Origin: Anaerolineae bacterium
GTDB lineage: Bacteria; Chloroflexota; Anaerolineae; Aggregatilineales; Phototrophicaceae
DNA length: 64,000 bases
NCBI GenBank assembly: GCA_022826865.1
Contig: JAJDUC010000028.1
Location: 147,919-211,918 of the forward strand
Direction of reading: 5' to 3'
In this document: positions 55,277-63,753 of the stretch, one piece after another
How the letters are laid out: every line of letters starts with the position of its first letter
Numbering within the stretch: the stretch's first letter is position 1
Position numbers and translations under genes: made by a program
The notes under the pieces: model-generated
Databases searched by the model: none
What the model was told of the DNA's origin: nothing
What the model saw: the letters and a program-made list of their open reading frames with translations, nothing else

Positions 55277-55690
55277 ATGACCGTAGAGCAGACAGTGTCC
55301 ACAAGGAGCAGAATAGAGGCTGTGGACATCACAGATCTTTGCCAATCAATGCTATCGAGTGCGAAAAATGGCATCGCGGTTTACAATGTAGTCCATACGA
55401 CTGCTGCCTTGATCCTCTGTGAGAATGACGGTGACTTACTGGCGGATCTGGTGAAGGTAGCGGAGAATTGGCTGAGCGCGATGCGTCCATTCAAGCACGG
55501 TAGCTACGGCAACCCGAACGCCGAAGCGCATATCCTGAGCGCGCTTGCGGGCGCGTCCTTGACTTTGCCAATCATCGACGGGCGCCTGCTGCTGGGCGAC
55601 TGGCAGCGCGTCATGCTGTTGGAATTGGATGGTCCCCGGCGCCGCAAGCTCATGTGCACGGTCCTCGAGACAGATTCGAACAAGATTTAA
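55277..55690 (+). CDS. YjbQ/UPF0047 family protein
   Basis: A small soluble protein (137 aa) of a conserved family; some members have weak thiamin phosphate synthase activity and the true role is unsettled. The signature is kept: VHTTAALILCENDGDLLADL, GNPNAEAHILSALAGASLTLPIIDGRLLLGDWQRVMLLELDGPRRRKL, including the conserved His residues. The length is typical. The next gene begins 11 bp after its stop, with an AAGGTG ribosome-binding site at the junction. Confidence 0.9.
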   Translation: MTVEQTVSTRSRIEAVDITDLCQSMLSSAKNGIAVYNVVHTTAALILCENDGDLLADLVKVAENWLSAMRPFKHGSYGNPNAEAHILSALAGASLTLPIIDGRLLLGDWQRVMLLELDGPRRRKLMCTVLETDSNKI

Positions 55691-55700
55691 GGTGAATGGA

Positions 55701-56663
55701 ATGTTGACTCAAGAGCAAATTCAAGATTTTCGTGAAAATGGTTACCTGGCGATCGACCAACTGCTTGATTACGAACTTGATATCAAACCCGTCATCGATG
55801 AATATCAGGCTCTATTGGATGAGCTCTGCGAACAATGGGTGGCGGAGGGTCTGCTGCCTCACAGCTATAGCGACCTGCCATTTGAGCGCCGCTTGGTTGA
55901 GGTCTATCGCGCCGGCTGCAACTATTATCAGGCGATGGATATCGCCCTGCCAAACAGCGGCGTGCAGCCCGATACGCCAATCCACTTGGGACCGGCGGTC
56001 TTCGCGATGCTACGCAGCCCGCGCCTGCTGGCCGCGGTCGAGTCGCTGATCGGCGGCGAAATCTTCAGCAATCCCATTCAACATGTGCGAATCAAACCGC
56101 CATTCTCTGTCGTCACCGAAGGCGACTTCAACAACGCGCTGGTTAGCGCCACGCACTGGCATCAGGATAATGGCGTCGCCTTGCCCGAAGCGGACGAGAC
56201 GCAGATGGTGACATGCTGGGTTGCCGTATCGGAAGCGACGCCGGAGAATGGTTGCTTGCAGGTGGTGCCCAAGAGCCACCGAAACGGCATAACCTTGCAT
56301 TGTTCAACGCGCGGGGGGCAGCTCGGCATTCCCGATGTCCTGGTCGAGCAGGAAGAAGCCAGGCCGCTGCCCTTGAAGCCCGGCGGAGTCATCTTCTTCC
56401 ATCCTTTGTGCAAGCACGGCTCGCTCGACAATAACAGCGATGCCTTTCGCTGGAGCTTCGATATCCGCTATAACCCGACTGGCCAGGCCACGGGCCGTTC
56501 GCATTTCCCCGGTTTTATCGCGCGCAGCGTTCTCGATCCGGAATCGGAATTGCAGGATCCGCTGGAATGGGCGCGGCTCTGGCACGAGGCCCGGGCGCGG
56601 CTGGCGCAGGTGGATGGCGTTCAATCGCACCGCTGGGATGACAAGGATCCGCTCTGCGCTTAA
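55701..56663 (+). CDS. Phytanoyl-CoA dioxygenase (PhyH) family oxygenase
   Basis: Fe(II)/2-oxoglutarate-dependent oxygenase of 320 aa. The N-terminal MLTQEQIQDFRENGYLAIDQLL is typical, the iron-binding H-x-D is in ATHWHQDNGV, the distal His is in FFHPLCKHGSLDNNS and the 2-oxoglutarate Arg is in FRWSFDIRYNPTGQ. Substrate unknown; such genes are often near sugar or osmolyte catabolism genes, as here. AAGGTGAATGGA precedes the ATG at 55701. Confidence 0.88.
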   Translation: MLTQEQIQDFRENGYLAIDQLLDYELDIKPVIDEYQALLDELCEQWVAEGLLPHSYSDLPFERRLVEVYRAGCNYYQAMDIALPNSGVQPDTPIHLGPAVFAMLRSPRLLAAVESLIGGEIFSNPIQHVRIKPPFSVVTEGDFNNALVSATHWHQDNGVALPEADETQMVTCWVAVSEATPENGCLQVVPKSHRNGITLHCSTRGGQLGIPDVLVEQEEARPLPLKPGGVIFFHPLCKHGSLDNNSDAFRWSFDIRYNPTGQATGRSHFPGFIARSVLDPESELQDPLEWARLWHEARARLAQVDGVQSHRWDDKDPLCA

Positions 56664-56700
56664 GCGCGGTACGCCGCCTCTAAATCAGCCGCGGCGATTG

Positions 56701-56735
56701 CACGCGCCTTTCGCGTGAACGACGCTTTCTTTTTT
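56701..56735 (+). terminator. Weak terminator after the PhyH gene
   Basis: CACGCG (56701-56706) and CGCGTG (56712-56717) form a 6-bp stem with a CCTTT loop, followed after a spacer by a T-rich stretch (56726-56735). The spacing is longer than ideal. Confidence 0.35.
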
Positions 56736-56737
56736 CG

Positions 56738-56890
56738 TTAAGACGCGAAACTTAGCGATCCCACAATCCATGCTCGGGCCAGCGGCGGCAGAGGCTTTTG
56801 CGGCTCCAGCTGATACCAATAGGCGACGCTGGAGTAGCTGTTGCTCTGGTCGTTGGCATGCCCATGCTCGATCGAAAAGCGGCGCCGCCC
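56738..56890 (-). pseudogene. C-terminal remnant of a GH172/DUF2961 glycosidase
   Basis: On the minus strand, directly downstream of the sugar-kinase stop, a frame reads FSIEHGHANDQSNSYSSVAY, then WYQLEPQKPLPPL. That is the characteristic C-terminal strand of DUF2961 (GH172) proteins, which end in a YSSxAYWYQxEP motif. The ~350 residues that should precede it are absent, and it lacks a start. It is a truncated relic, suggesting that a sugar-active enzyme gene was once next to the kinase. Confidence 0.55.
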
Positions 56891-56903
56891 TTTGTCCGAG
56901 GGC

Positions 56904-58319
56904 TTACTCTGCCAGTATCTGCAGCGCGCGAAGCAGCGCCCCATCGTCGCCTACATTGCCTGGGAAGACGACAAATGTCCCGCCGGCATAGTCACTGCTG
57001 GAATCGGGCTGCCATACGGGTATGCCCGGCAGAATCTGCCCCAAGACACGCGCTCGCTTGATTGCCAGCGCCCCGGTCGCCAAGTCGCTGGATGTGATCC
57101 CGCCTTTCGCGATGATGAATCCTGGCTGGGACGGCAAACCCCGCGTGATTTCAACCAGGGTTTGCGACACGCGCTGGCTGATTTTTAAGTTGCTCTCGTC
57201 ATCATGCCCGCTGGCGAATTCCCGACTGGTGTATAGCAGGGCATGCGCGCCGGAAGTAATGATGGATGCCAGCTCATCGGTGATGGGCTTCACAATTGAA
57301 TTCAGATCTTTTGTCGCAAGCGCTTGCGACACTGACAATTCAACGCCACGCGCTAGTCCGCTTTCCAGCAAAACCGCCAATTGATTGGATGACTTCTTGA
57401 CATGGGAACCGACCACGACCAAGCCGCCATTTTTCGATATGGACGGCATATCCGCTACTTCAAGCGTCGGGCGAATGCGCAAGCCGCCGCGGATGCCAGC
57501 GAATGAAGCGGCGCTGCGGTAAAGCAGCCGCTTCCCGGCGGATTCCGCTCGCAAACAGGCCAGGGCGACCACCTCCAGGTCCCGTTCGCTCACAGCATCG
57601 ACCACGCACATCGAGTCGGCCTGGAGACCATCCAAAATTGCCTGCGCCGCCGCTGGCCCGCCACCGCGAATGTCGTCGATGGAGATGGTGGAGATTTGCT
57701 CCTTCCGTACGCGGCCTGCGGTCTTTTCCTCGACCCACTTCTTCAAGTCAGAATTTTGGTAAGCGAATGCCGCATCCTGAGCGTAAGGTGTCTGCGCTGC
57801 CGGGATGAGTTCTTGTCCCTCTTCGACGTAATGAACCCCTCGGATCGTGTATCGGCCCCCGGCCATGAAAGCCGGGATGACCAGGACGGCCCCCGGCCCG
57901 GTCTCGGCGAGCGCGTTTGTCTCGGCTGGAAAATGCCCGCGCAATGTTGAATCGCTGCGGCTGATCAGGCTGTATGGTCGTCCCGTTTGCTCGGCGGCGA
58001 CTTGCAGGTTGCGGGCGATCTCGCGGTTGAGCGCCAAGGCTTGCGCCTCGCTGACGCTGCGCGAATTTGTCAGGATGTAGCAGATAGGGTCGGCGCTTTC
58101 CATCTCGCGCTTGAGCGCGGCAAGCGGCCACTGTGTCAAAACGATGGTGTCATGTACCGTCTGCGTCCCGGTAGGATCGTCGTCGAGGACAAATACCTTC
58201 TGATTCGTCTCCCGCAGCAGCGCCTGAATTTGCGGGATCAGGTCATGTTCCCACTCTGAGGGCAGGCTGGAAAAGACATCCGCCTTATCAAGGATTTTCT
58301 CGTCCGGTCCCAAATGCAA
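56904..58319 (-). CDS. Four-carbon acid sugar kinase family protein
   Basis: A 471-residue kinase of the OtnK/DUF1537 family, which phosphorylates acid sugars such as threonate or erythronate. The N-terminal domain has VLDDDPTGTQTVHDTIVLTQW (catalytic Asp), LTNSRSV and SLISRSDSTLRGHFPAETNAL; the C-terminal nucleotide-binding domain has IIAKGGITSSDLATGAL and a GGTFVVFPGNVGDD tail. The start is TTG at 58319 or, better spaced from GGAG, TTG at 58313. The usual aldolase and dehydrogenase partners are not directly beside it, though a lactonase and Gfo/Idh/MocA enzyme are nearby. Confidence 0.87.
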   Translation of the reverse strand: MHLGPDEKILDKADVFSSLPSEWEHDLIPQIQALLRETNQKVFVLDDDPTGTQTVHDTIVLTQWPLAALKREMESADPICYILTNSRSVSEAQALALNREIARNLQVAAEQTGRPYSLISRSDSTLRGHFPAETNALAETGPGAVLVIPAFMAGGRYTIRGVHYVEEGQELIPAAQTPYAQDAAFAYQNSDLKKWVEEKTAGRVRKEQISTISIDDIRGGGPAAAQAILDGLQADSMCVVDAVSERDLEVVALACLRAESAGKRLLYRSAASFAGIRGGLRIRPTLEVADMPSISKNGGLVVVGSHVKKSSNQLAVLLESGLARGVELSVSQALATKDLNSIVKPITDELASIITSGAHALLYTSREFASGHDDESNLKISQRVSQTLVEITRGLPSQPGFIIAKGGITSSDLATGALAIKRARVLGQILPGIPVWQPDSSSDYAGGTFVVFPGNVGDDGALLRALQILAE

Positions 58320-58441
58320 ACTCCGTGTCTTTCACCAGCCCTAAAAGGCTTGTCCGGTACTGGGTTGGCATAGATGAACGGAAAATGAAAGAAGGCGCTA
58401 ATTTAGAGTAAGTGCCAAACTGCCAGGTAAGGAGCTTACTC

Positions 58442-58594
58442 GTGGATTTAGACACCTTCTTCACCACATTATACGTGTTAGTGGAGGATTGGTACAAAGG
58501 TGAAATGAGCGCTCGATTTAGGCGTCACGCGGGTCCGGCGTTGCAAATGAGTGATAGCGAGGTGTTGACGGTTGCGATAGCTGCTCAATGGCGT
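58442..58594 (+). pseudogene. Truncated IS transposase N-terminus
   Basis: From the GTG at 58442 the frame reads VDLDTFFTTLYVLVEDWY, then MSDSEVLTVAIAAQWR, which matches the N-terminus of DDE transposases of the IS4/IS982-like type found in Chloroflexota and cyanobacteria. Homology stops near 58594 and the frame ends at 58657, so the catalytic domain is missing. A 7-bp inverted repeat (GAGTAAG 58406-58412, CTTACTC 58435-58441) sits just before the start. A repeat element begins at 58620. Confidence 0.6.
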
Positions 58595-58619
58595 GTAGAC
58601 ACCCGCGCTGCACGGCAAC

Positions 58620-58729
58620 CGCCCACGCAAAATACATTGCGTCCTGCTGCGTCGTAACTTCTCTTCTCTAGTTTGCTGGGGAAGGGGCCGAGGATGGAGT
58701 TTGCAACTCGCAATGTAAACAAGGGCGTT
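58620..58729 (+). repeat. Intergenic repeat, copy 1 (inverted copy at 61424-61532)
   Basis: About 110 bp that matches the reverse complement of 61424-61532 at roughly 85-90% by eye, including CGCCCACGCAAAATAC and GGGGAAGGGGCCGAG. It starts just after the truncated transposase. No coding function is seen. Confidence 0.7.
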
Positions 58730-58775
58730 TGTCGGTCAGTGTCGGCGGTCAGTGTCTACGCGACCTACGCGACCC

Positions 58776-58892
58776 GCTGAAACGCCCGCAATTTGCAGGC
58801 CATTTTCAACGGGCGTCTCACGAGACGCCCCTACATTATCACAGTTTTCGTGGCGAGCGGTTCATTATGTTTGTGATTCGATTGCCTTGGGG
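58776..58892. repeat. Palindromic intergenic repeat (CGTCTCACGAGACG type)
   Basis: Holds GGGCGTCT-CACG-AGACGCCC (58811-58830), a perfect hairpin, preceded by CGCTGAAACGCCCGCAAT and followed by a ~60-bp tail with TTTTCGTGGCGAGCGGTTCA. The first half recurs at 61375-61431 and the second half at 61528-61602, nearly unchanged. No gene lies here; 58600-58940 as a whole is repeat-derived. Confidence 0.75.
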
Positions 58893-58947
58893 CTGTAGCC
58901 TGGGTCGGGCGGATGACATTGATGTGAAACCTGAATCTGCCCCGATA

Positions 58948-58975
58948 TTGTGACAGCAAAGATGTTCAATAAAAT
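58948..58975 (+). promoter_or_regulatory. Promoter of the lactonase gene
   Basis: TTGTGA (58948-58953) and TAAAAT (58970-58975) are spaced by 16 bp; transcription would begin near 58982, 45 nt before the ATG at 59027. Confidence 0.5.
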
Positions 58976-59026
58976 GAGACGAGGAAGGCAGGTGAACCGC
59001 GATTCTACTGGATGAAGGAGGCAGTA

Positions 59027-59884
59027 ATGCTTACGGTTGACGCGCATCAGCACTTTTGGAATTTGGATGAGGTGGCCTATCCCTGGCTTGTCCCGGCTTA
59101 TGGTCCCATTTATCGAAACTTCGGCGCGGATGAACTGGCGCCGCAGTTGGAGGCGGCCGGAATCGACAAGACTGTAATTGTTCAGGCAATGAATTCATAC
59201 GCCGATACCAACTTCATGCTGGCGATCGCCCAAGAGCGCGAGTGGGTCGCCGGCGTGGTGGGCTGGGCGCCGATCCATGATCCCGAAGAAACCGGAATAA
59301 AGCTGGAAGATTATGCGCGGAATCCCTATTTCAAAGGCATGAGGCACCTGATCCACGAAGAAAGCAATCCGGATTGGGTCCTGCAAAAGCAGGTCATTGA
59401 AGGTCTGCAGATCTTGGCCGACCGAGGCTTTACCTTTGATGTGGTGGCGGTTTTCCCGAATCATTTGAAGCATGTGCCGGCGCTGGCGGAGCAGGCGCCA
59501 AATCTGAAAATGGTGATTGATCACCTGGCCAAACCACCGACAGATTCTGTAGATCGAGCGATCTGGCGCCAGCAACTGTCGGCCGCGGCGGAGAGCCCGA
59601 ATGTCTTCGCCAAAATTTCGGGTTTGAATACGGTGACGCCGGACTTTGAGGCATGGACCTATAACGATATCAAGCCGCTGATTGATTTTGCGATCGAAAC
59701 CTTTGGAGTGGATCGTTTGATGTTTGGCAGTGATTGGCCGGTGGCGGCGCTCGCCGGAGATTATGCCAAGGTCTGGGCGGAGACGAACAAGTGCCTGGCC
59801 GACCTGTCCGCCGACGAACGGGCTGCCATTTTGGGCGGCACGGCCAATGAATTCTATAAGCTGAATCTTAGATCCGCGCGCTAG
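59027..59884 (+). CDS. Amidohydrolase family 2, sugar lactonase-like
   Basis: A 285-residue metal-dependent TIM barrel resembling L-fuconolactonase and L-rhamnono-lactonase. The metal-binding pair is in VDAHQHFWNL, the middle has GVVGWAPIHDPEE and MVIDHLAKPP, and the C-terminal Asp is in LMFGSDWPVAALAG. It probably opens a sugar lactone made by a neighbouring dehydrogenase. The ATG at 59027 has a strong AAGGAGG at 5-nt spacing; the frame from 59012 begins within that site. Its stop overlaps the convergent dehydrogenase. Confidence 0.9.
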   Translation: MLTVDAHQHFWNLDEVAYPWLVPAYGPIYRNFGADELAPQLEAAGIDKTVIVQAMNSYADTNFMLAIAQEREWVAGVVGWAPIHDPEETGIKLEDYARNPYFKGMRHLIHEESNPDWVLQKQVIEGLQILADRGFTFDVVAVFPNHLKHVPALAEQAPNLKMVIDHLAKPPTDSVDRAIWRQQLSAAAESPNVFAKISGLNTVTPDFEAWTYNDIKPLIDFAIETFGVDRLMFGSDWPVAALAGDYAKVWAETNKCLADLSADERAAILGGTANEFYKLNLRSAR

Positions 59885-60963
59885 ACGGCCGGAATGGGGG
59901 TTCCGCCTCGCTTGCTGGATTCGTAGGCGGCTTCCACCGTGGCCATCGTATGGATGGCGTCCTCCACCGAATTGGGCAAAACCGGGATCTCTCCGCTGAC
60001 ATAGCGCATCAAGCTGGACATCGTGCCGATGAAGGCTTCGGGGAACCATGATCCGCGGATCTCAAGCGTCTGCCAGGTCGCCGCGGGGCCAGCGTCAAGC
60101 AAGATGTATTCGAAGCGGTCGGGCGCGCCCTCCGGATAGTTCATGTTGAGGCCGGCGCGAATTTGAATGGCGCCCTTGCTGCCTTCAAACTTGATGAAAG
60201 ACTCCTGCTTTGTCTCGCCATAAATGTGATTGTGATTGGTCATGACGTTGACTCGGGGGTTTTCGCCGTAATCCAGGATGATCATCGAGCGACTGCCGCC
60301 GCGCAGCTCGGGCGCGGATGGATGGCCCATGGTTTTGGCGTAGACGCCCAGCGGCGTGCCGCAGAACGACCGGACGAGATCAACATAGTGGATGCTATGG
60401 TAAAGGATTTCGGCCCGGGGCAGGGCGAACACGAAGGGCCAAAGATGCCAAGGTGTGCTGACCTGCACGCGCGCTTCCATGTCCTCAATCTCGCCGATCA
60501 AGCCCTGATTAATCATATCGCGGGCGGCGATGATGAAGGGCGCGTAGCGCAACTGGAAATTCATAGCGGCAATGAGATTGCGCTCGCGACAGATCTTCAG
60601 GATCCGTTGGGCGTCAGCCAGGTCTTCACCCATCGGCTTTTGAACGAGCACGGCGCGTCCCTGTGGCAATGCGTTCAGAATATCGACGATGGCGCCGCCC
60701 GGAACGGCGACATCAAAGACGGCATGACCGGGCGCGGAAGCAACCGCCTCGGCAAGCGACTCGCAAATCCGCGGTATGCCAAAATCGCCGCGCATTTTGG
60801 CGGCGCGTTCGCGATTGATATCGAAGCCGCCGACAACCTTGAAGCCGGCGCTTTTGTAAGCTGGGTAGTGGGCGTCCTGTACGATCCCGCCCAGGCCGAT
60901 GCTCACGATCGGCGGCGGATTGACTGGCAGGGTCGCCGCTTGACGATATTTGAACTCGGGCAT
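59881..60963 (-). CDS. Gfo/Idh/MocA family oxidoreductase
   Basis: NAD(P)-dependent sugar dehydrogenase of 360 aa. The N-terminal Rossmann domain has PIVSIGLGGIVQDAHYPAY and VVGGFDINRERA; VLVQKPMGEDLADA carries the catalytic Lys-Pro motif; the C-terminal domain includes YHSIHYVDLVRSFCG, whose His matches the catalytic HxxD region (HYVD). Substrate unknown, but the convergent lactonase and nearby acid sugar kinase suggest a pathway from sugar to acid. ATG 60963 is the likely start; the frame to 61020 is longer. Confidence 0.87.
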   Translation of the reverse strand: MPEFKYRQAATLPVNPPPIVSIGLGGIVQDAHYPAYKSAGFKVVGGFDINRERAAKMRGDFGIPRICESLAEAVASAPGHAVFDVAVPGGAIVDILNALPQGRAVLVQKPMGEDLADAQRILKICRERNLIAAMNFQLRYAPFIIAARDMINQGLIGEIEDMEARVQVSTPWHLWPFVFALPRAEILYHSIHYVDLVRSFCGTPLGVYAKTMGHPSAPELRGGSRSMIILDYGENPRVNVMTNHNHIYGETKQESFIKFEGSKGAIQIRAGLNMNYPEGAPDRFEYILLDAGPAATWQTLEIRGSWFPEAFIGTMSSLMRYVSGEIPVLPNSVEDAIHTMATVEAAYESSKRGGTPIPAV

Positions 60964-61361
60964 GGGGGTCAGGTCCTCACTGTGACGCCACGGGTTTGTC
61001 CAAGATCGAGCGCTCGTCAAATTCGCTTAGCCGGCGCGTCAATCCGCTTCTGCGCAAGATAGAGCCGCTGGCGCCAATACTCAAGACTAAGCTACCATGC
61101 GCGTTCCGCTTATTGAATCCCGGGCTCTTGCCCGCTTCCGCCGAATGCCTCCTGGCTGCTCTGATCTCATGGTCTGCGCCATAGCTTGATATTCTATGGC
61201 ATAATCCCGCAGCGGCAACGCGCCGGACTATCGCCGGCGCTTAACATGCCCCGGGCATGGTCTTTTGCGCGTTTCCGCCAGCATTGCGAGTATAGCAGGG
61301 CAATCGCGTCAAATTGAAACTGCGCTGATAAATGACAATTTCCCCTCACATTTCGTAATCT

Positions 61362-61431
61362 GTAGGGGCGTTTCGCTGAAACGCCCGCAATCTGCAAGCC
61401 ATTTTCAACGGGCGTCTCACGAGACGCCCCT
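61362..61431. repeat. Palindromic intergenic repeat (TAGGGGCGTTTC type)
   Basis: Begins GTAGGGGCG and ends CGCCCCT. It is made of two perfect hairpins: GGGCGTTTC (61366-61374) with GAAACGCCC (61378-61386), and GGGCGTCT (61410-61417) with AGACGCCC (61422-61429). Its second part repeats 58776-58832 with two differences by eye. The architecture matches 4163-4262. Confidence 0.78.
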
Positions 61432-61532
61432 GTTTACATTGCGAGCGGCAAACCCCATACTCGGCCCCTTCCCCAGGAAGCTAGAGAAGGGGAGCTACGA
61501 CACAGCAGGACGCAAAGTATTTTGCGTGGGCG
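61424..61532 (-). repeat. Intergenic repeat, copy 2 (inverted relative to 58620-58729)
   Basis: Inverted near-copy of the repeat after the truncated transposase, carrying TCGGCCCCTTCCCC and GTATTTTGCGTGGGCG. The two copies face each other across the lactonase and dehydrogenase genes. Confidence 0.7.
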
Positions 61533-61602
61533 TCTCACGAGACGCCCCTACATTTTCACAATTTTCGTGGCCAACGGTTCATTATGATTTTGATGCGATT
61601 GC
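61528..61602. repeat. Palindromic repeat tail, second copy
   Basis: GGGCGTCTCACGAGACGCCC (61528-61547) and the following ~55 bp (TTTTCGTGGCCAACGGTTCA) match 58811-58888 closely in direct orientation. Confidence 0.72.
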
Positions 61603-61787
61603 CCTGGCGAGTATAGTCAATCGTTTGACCGAGGGCTTCAAAGATGTTACCTTTGATTCGATTTATGGTCGAATTGTCTGCCGCAACCCGACCATATCGC
61701 CGGATGAAGCGGAGCGAATGAATTGGACTGCCGGGTCCAAGGCCCCTTGCCACAAGCAGCTGAAGGGAGGGTCAAGACAAGGAGAAC

Positions 61788-61816
61788 TTGTAAGGAAAGC
61801 CAACCTTAGACATTAT
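61788..61816 (+). promoter_or_regulatory. Candidate promoter of the binding-protein gene
   Basis: TTGTAA (61788-61793) and CATTAT (61811-61816) are spaced by 17 bp and end 24 bp before the ATG at 61840. Moderate match only. Confidence 0.4.
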
Positions 61817-61839
61817 CCAGGAATTTCCAGGAGAAGCAC

Positions 61840-63753
61840 ATGAACAGGAAACGCTTTATCTATTTCGCAATTGTCTTGCTTGTAACGATGGCCGGTATGG
61901 GCACGGCCTTGGCGCAAGACATGATGTACTCGGAAGCGCCCATGCTTGCGGAACGTGTGGCGGCCGGGGATTTGCCGGTCGTGGAAGAGCGCTTGCCGAG
62001 CAATCCCAAGGTCATCCCAGTTGTTGATTCGATTGGCGAATACGGCGGCGCCTTGCGCTTTGGAGATATCGGGGAACGCCTTGACGAAGGTTTGCGCATC
62101 CGCCATACCGGGCTCTTCCGTTACAACTTCACGGCCAGCGTGTATCAGGCTGACTTGGCGGAAAGCTGGGAATGGTCGAATGAAAATCGCACCTTGACTA
62201 TCAAATTGCGCGAAGGTTTGAAGTGGTCGGATGGCGATGACTTTAATACCGAAGACTTCCGCTGGCATTGGGAAGATATTATGAACGACCCAGATATCAG
62301 TCCCAACGGCCCCGGCGGTTTCTGGCGCGCGGGTGGTGAAGTGGCAACCTTCACTGTCATCGACGATTACACATTCAGCTACACTTGGGCGATTCCTTAT
62401 CCGATCGCCATGGACAGTTTTGGGCGCACTCACTTCTCCAGCGACAACAGCCTTTACGGTCCATCTCACTGGCTGAAGCAATATCACGGGAAATACAACG
62501 AGAATGCGCAGGCTCTGGCGGAAGAGGCGGGCCTGGACACCTGGGTTGATCTGGTCAACAGCAAGCGCGCGCAGGGCTACAATCTGTCGGCGCAGCCGCT
62601 TGATCGCCCCTATATGGATAGCTGGGTCCCCATCATTATCGAAAGCGATCGTGTCCTGCTGGAGCGCAACCCCTATTTCCATCAAGTGGATGAAGCCGGC
62701 AATCAATTGCCCTACATGGATTACATCGAGGTTTCACTGGCCGGCGATCTGGACATTTATGCCTTGCGTCTTTCGGCGGGCGAGCTGGATTTCGGCGTGC
62801 GTTATACGCGCCCGACAGACTTGCGGCTCTACCGCAGCGAGGAAGAGGCTGGCGGCTTCACCACCTACATCGCGCAGTCGCTGCGCCCGTCGGAATTCTC
62901 CCTGTTCCCCAATCAGAATTATCCCGATGACGGCTTCCGCGAACTCTTCCAGAGTGCGGATTTCCGCGTCGCCTTGTCGATGGGCATTGATCGCGCCGAG
63001 ATGAACGACGTGCTCTTCTTTGGGCTCGCGGCCCCGCACCCGGCAACGCCGCTCAAGACGCTGCCCTGGTTCAACGAAGACTGGTTCAGCGAAAAGATTG
63101 AATACCACCCGGACAAAGCTAACGCTTTGCTCGATGGCTTGGGCCTGACGGAGCGTGACGACTCCGGTTTCCGGCTGATGTCCGATGGTCGGCGTGTGGC
63201 CATCATCGCTCATGGCTTGGTTGATCATCAGTCCGGATGCGAATTGATGGCCAGCGACTACGTCGATATCGGCGTTGAACTGATCTGTCAAGGCGCCTCG
63301 CCAGATCTGATCTTCGACTTGTACAACAACAATGAGGTCATGACGATCATGTGGCATATCGGCCGCGCAACCCTCTTTGGGCGCGGCACGCCCGATCACT
63401 TCGCTGTCAATGACCCGGTGCGCCACTTCTGGGCTCGTGAATGGTCCAGTTGGATTTCTTCCGCCGGCGGGGAAGGCATAGAACCGCCGCAGGAAATCAA
63501 AGATCTCAACACGCTTTGGGACGAATTCAGCCAGTATCCGAGTGATTCCGCGGAAGCGGCCGAGCTCGGCGCGGCCTATTTCGCCTATTGGGGTGAGAAG
63601 CTGCCGATCATTCCTTCAGTCGGTTTGACGCCACAGCCTGTGATTTATTCGAACAGGCTGCGCAACGTGCCGACAGAGGGTCTTTTCTGGGGCTCCGATA
63701 CCAATTTCTACGCGCCTTTCCATATCGAACAGTGGTACATCGACGAAAGCTAG
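61840..63753 (+). CDS. ABC transporter substrate-binding protein, family 5
   Basis: Exported solute-binding protein of 637 aa for an oligopeptide/nickel/sugar-type ABC importer. The signal peptide (1-25) ends GTALAQ without a lipobox Cys. The mature protein has the SBP_bac_5 landmarks YGGALRFGD, LAESWEWSNENRTLTIKLREGLKWSDGDDF, and FRVALSMGIDRAEMNDVLF, which is the family signature. The long length and VVEERLP leader are typical of a Chloroflexota/Thermotogota-like subgroup that may take up oligosaccharides. AGGAG precedes the ATG. Permease and ATPase genes should follow beyond the window. Confidence 0.92.
   Translation: MNRKRFIYFAIVLLVTMAGMGTALAQDMMYSEAPMLAERVAAGDLPVVEERLPSNPKVIPVVDSIGEYGGALRFGDIGERLDEGLRIRHTGLFRYNFTASVYQADLAESWEWSNENRTLTIKLREGLKWSDGDDFNTEDFRWHWEDIMNDPDISPNGPGGFWRAGGEVATFTVIDDYTFSYTWAIPYPIAMDSFGRTHFSSDNSLYGPSHWLKQYHGKYNENAQALAEEAGLDTWVDLVNSKRAQGYNLSAQPLDRPYMDSWVPIIIESDRVLLERNPYFHQVDEAGNQLPYMDYIEVSLAGDLDIYALRLSAGELDFGVRYTRPTDLRLYRSEEEAGGFTTYIAQSLRPSEFSLFPNQNYPDDGFRELFQSADFRVALSMGIDRAEMNDVLFFGLAAPHPATPLKTLPWFNEDWFSEKIEYHPDKANALLDGLGLTERDDSGFRLMSDGRRVAIIAHGLVDHQSGCELMASDYVDIGVELICQGASPDLIFDLYNNNEVMTIMWHIGRATLFGRGTPDHFAVNDPVRHFWAREWSSWISSAGGEGIEPPQEIKDLNTLWDEFSQYPSDSAEAAELGAAYFAYWGEKLPIIPSVGLTPQPVIYSNRLRNVPTEGLFWGSDTNFYAPFHIEQWYIDES

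Larger units (their letters stand above)
60964..61839. other. Long gene-free region with repeats
   Basis: No gene that I can support. 60964-61360 is unique sequence with a CATGCCC/GGGCATG palindrome at 61245-61259 and a CCATAG/CTATGG inverted repeat near 61178-61198. 61362-61602 consists of repeats listed separately. From about 61590 to 61700 one frame reads VNRLTEGFKDVTFDSIYGR, possibly a decayed scrap of a metallo-hydrolase C-terminus, too short to call. A promoter for the binding-protein gene lies at the end. Confidence 0.6.

Noticed and set aside
61265..61843. 192-codon plus-strand frame
   Set aside because: It runs through three repeat units, so the translation is chance; it also overlaps the start of the binding-protein gene.
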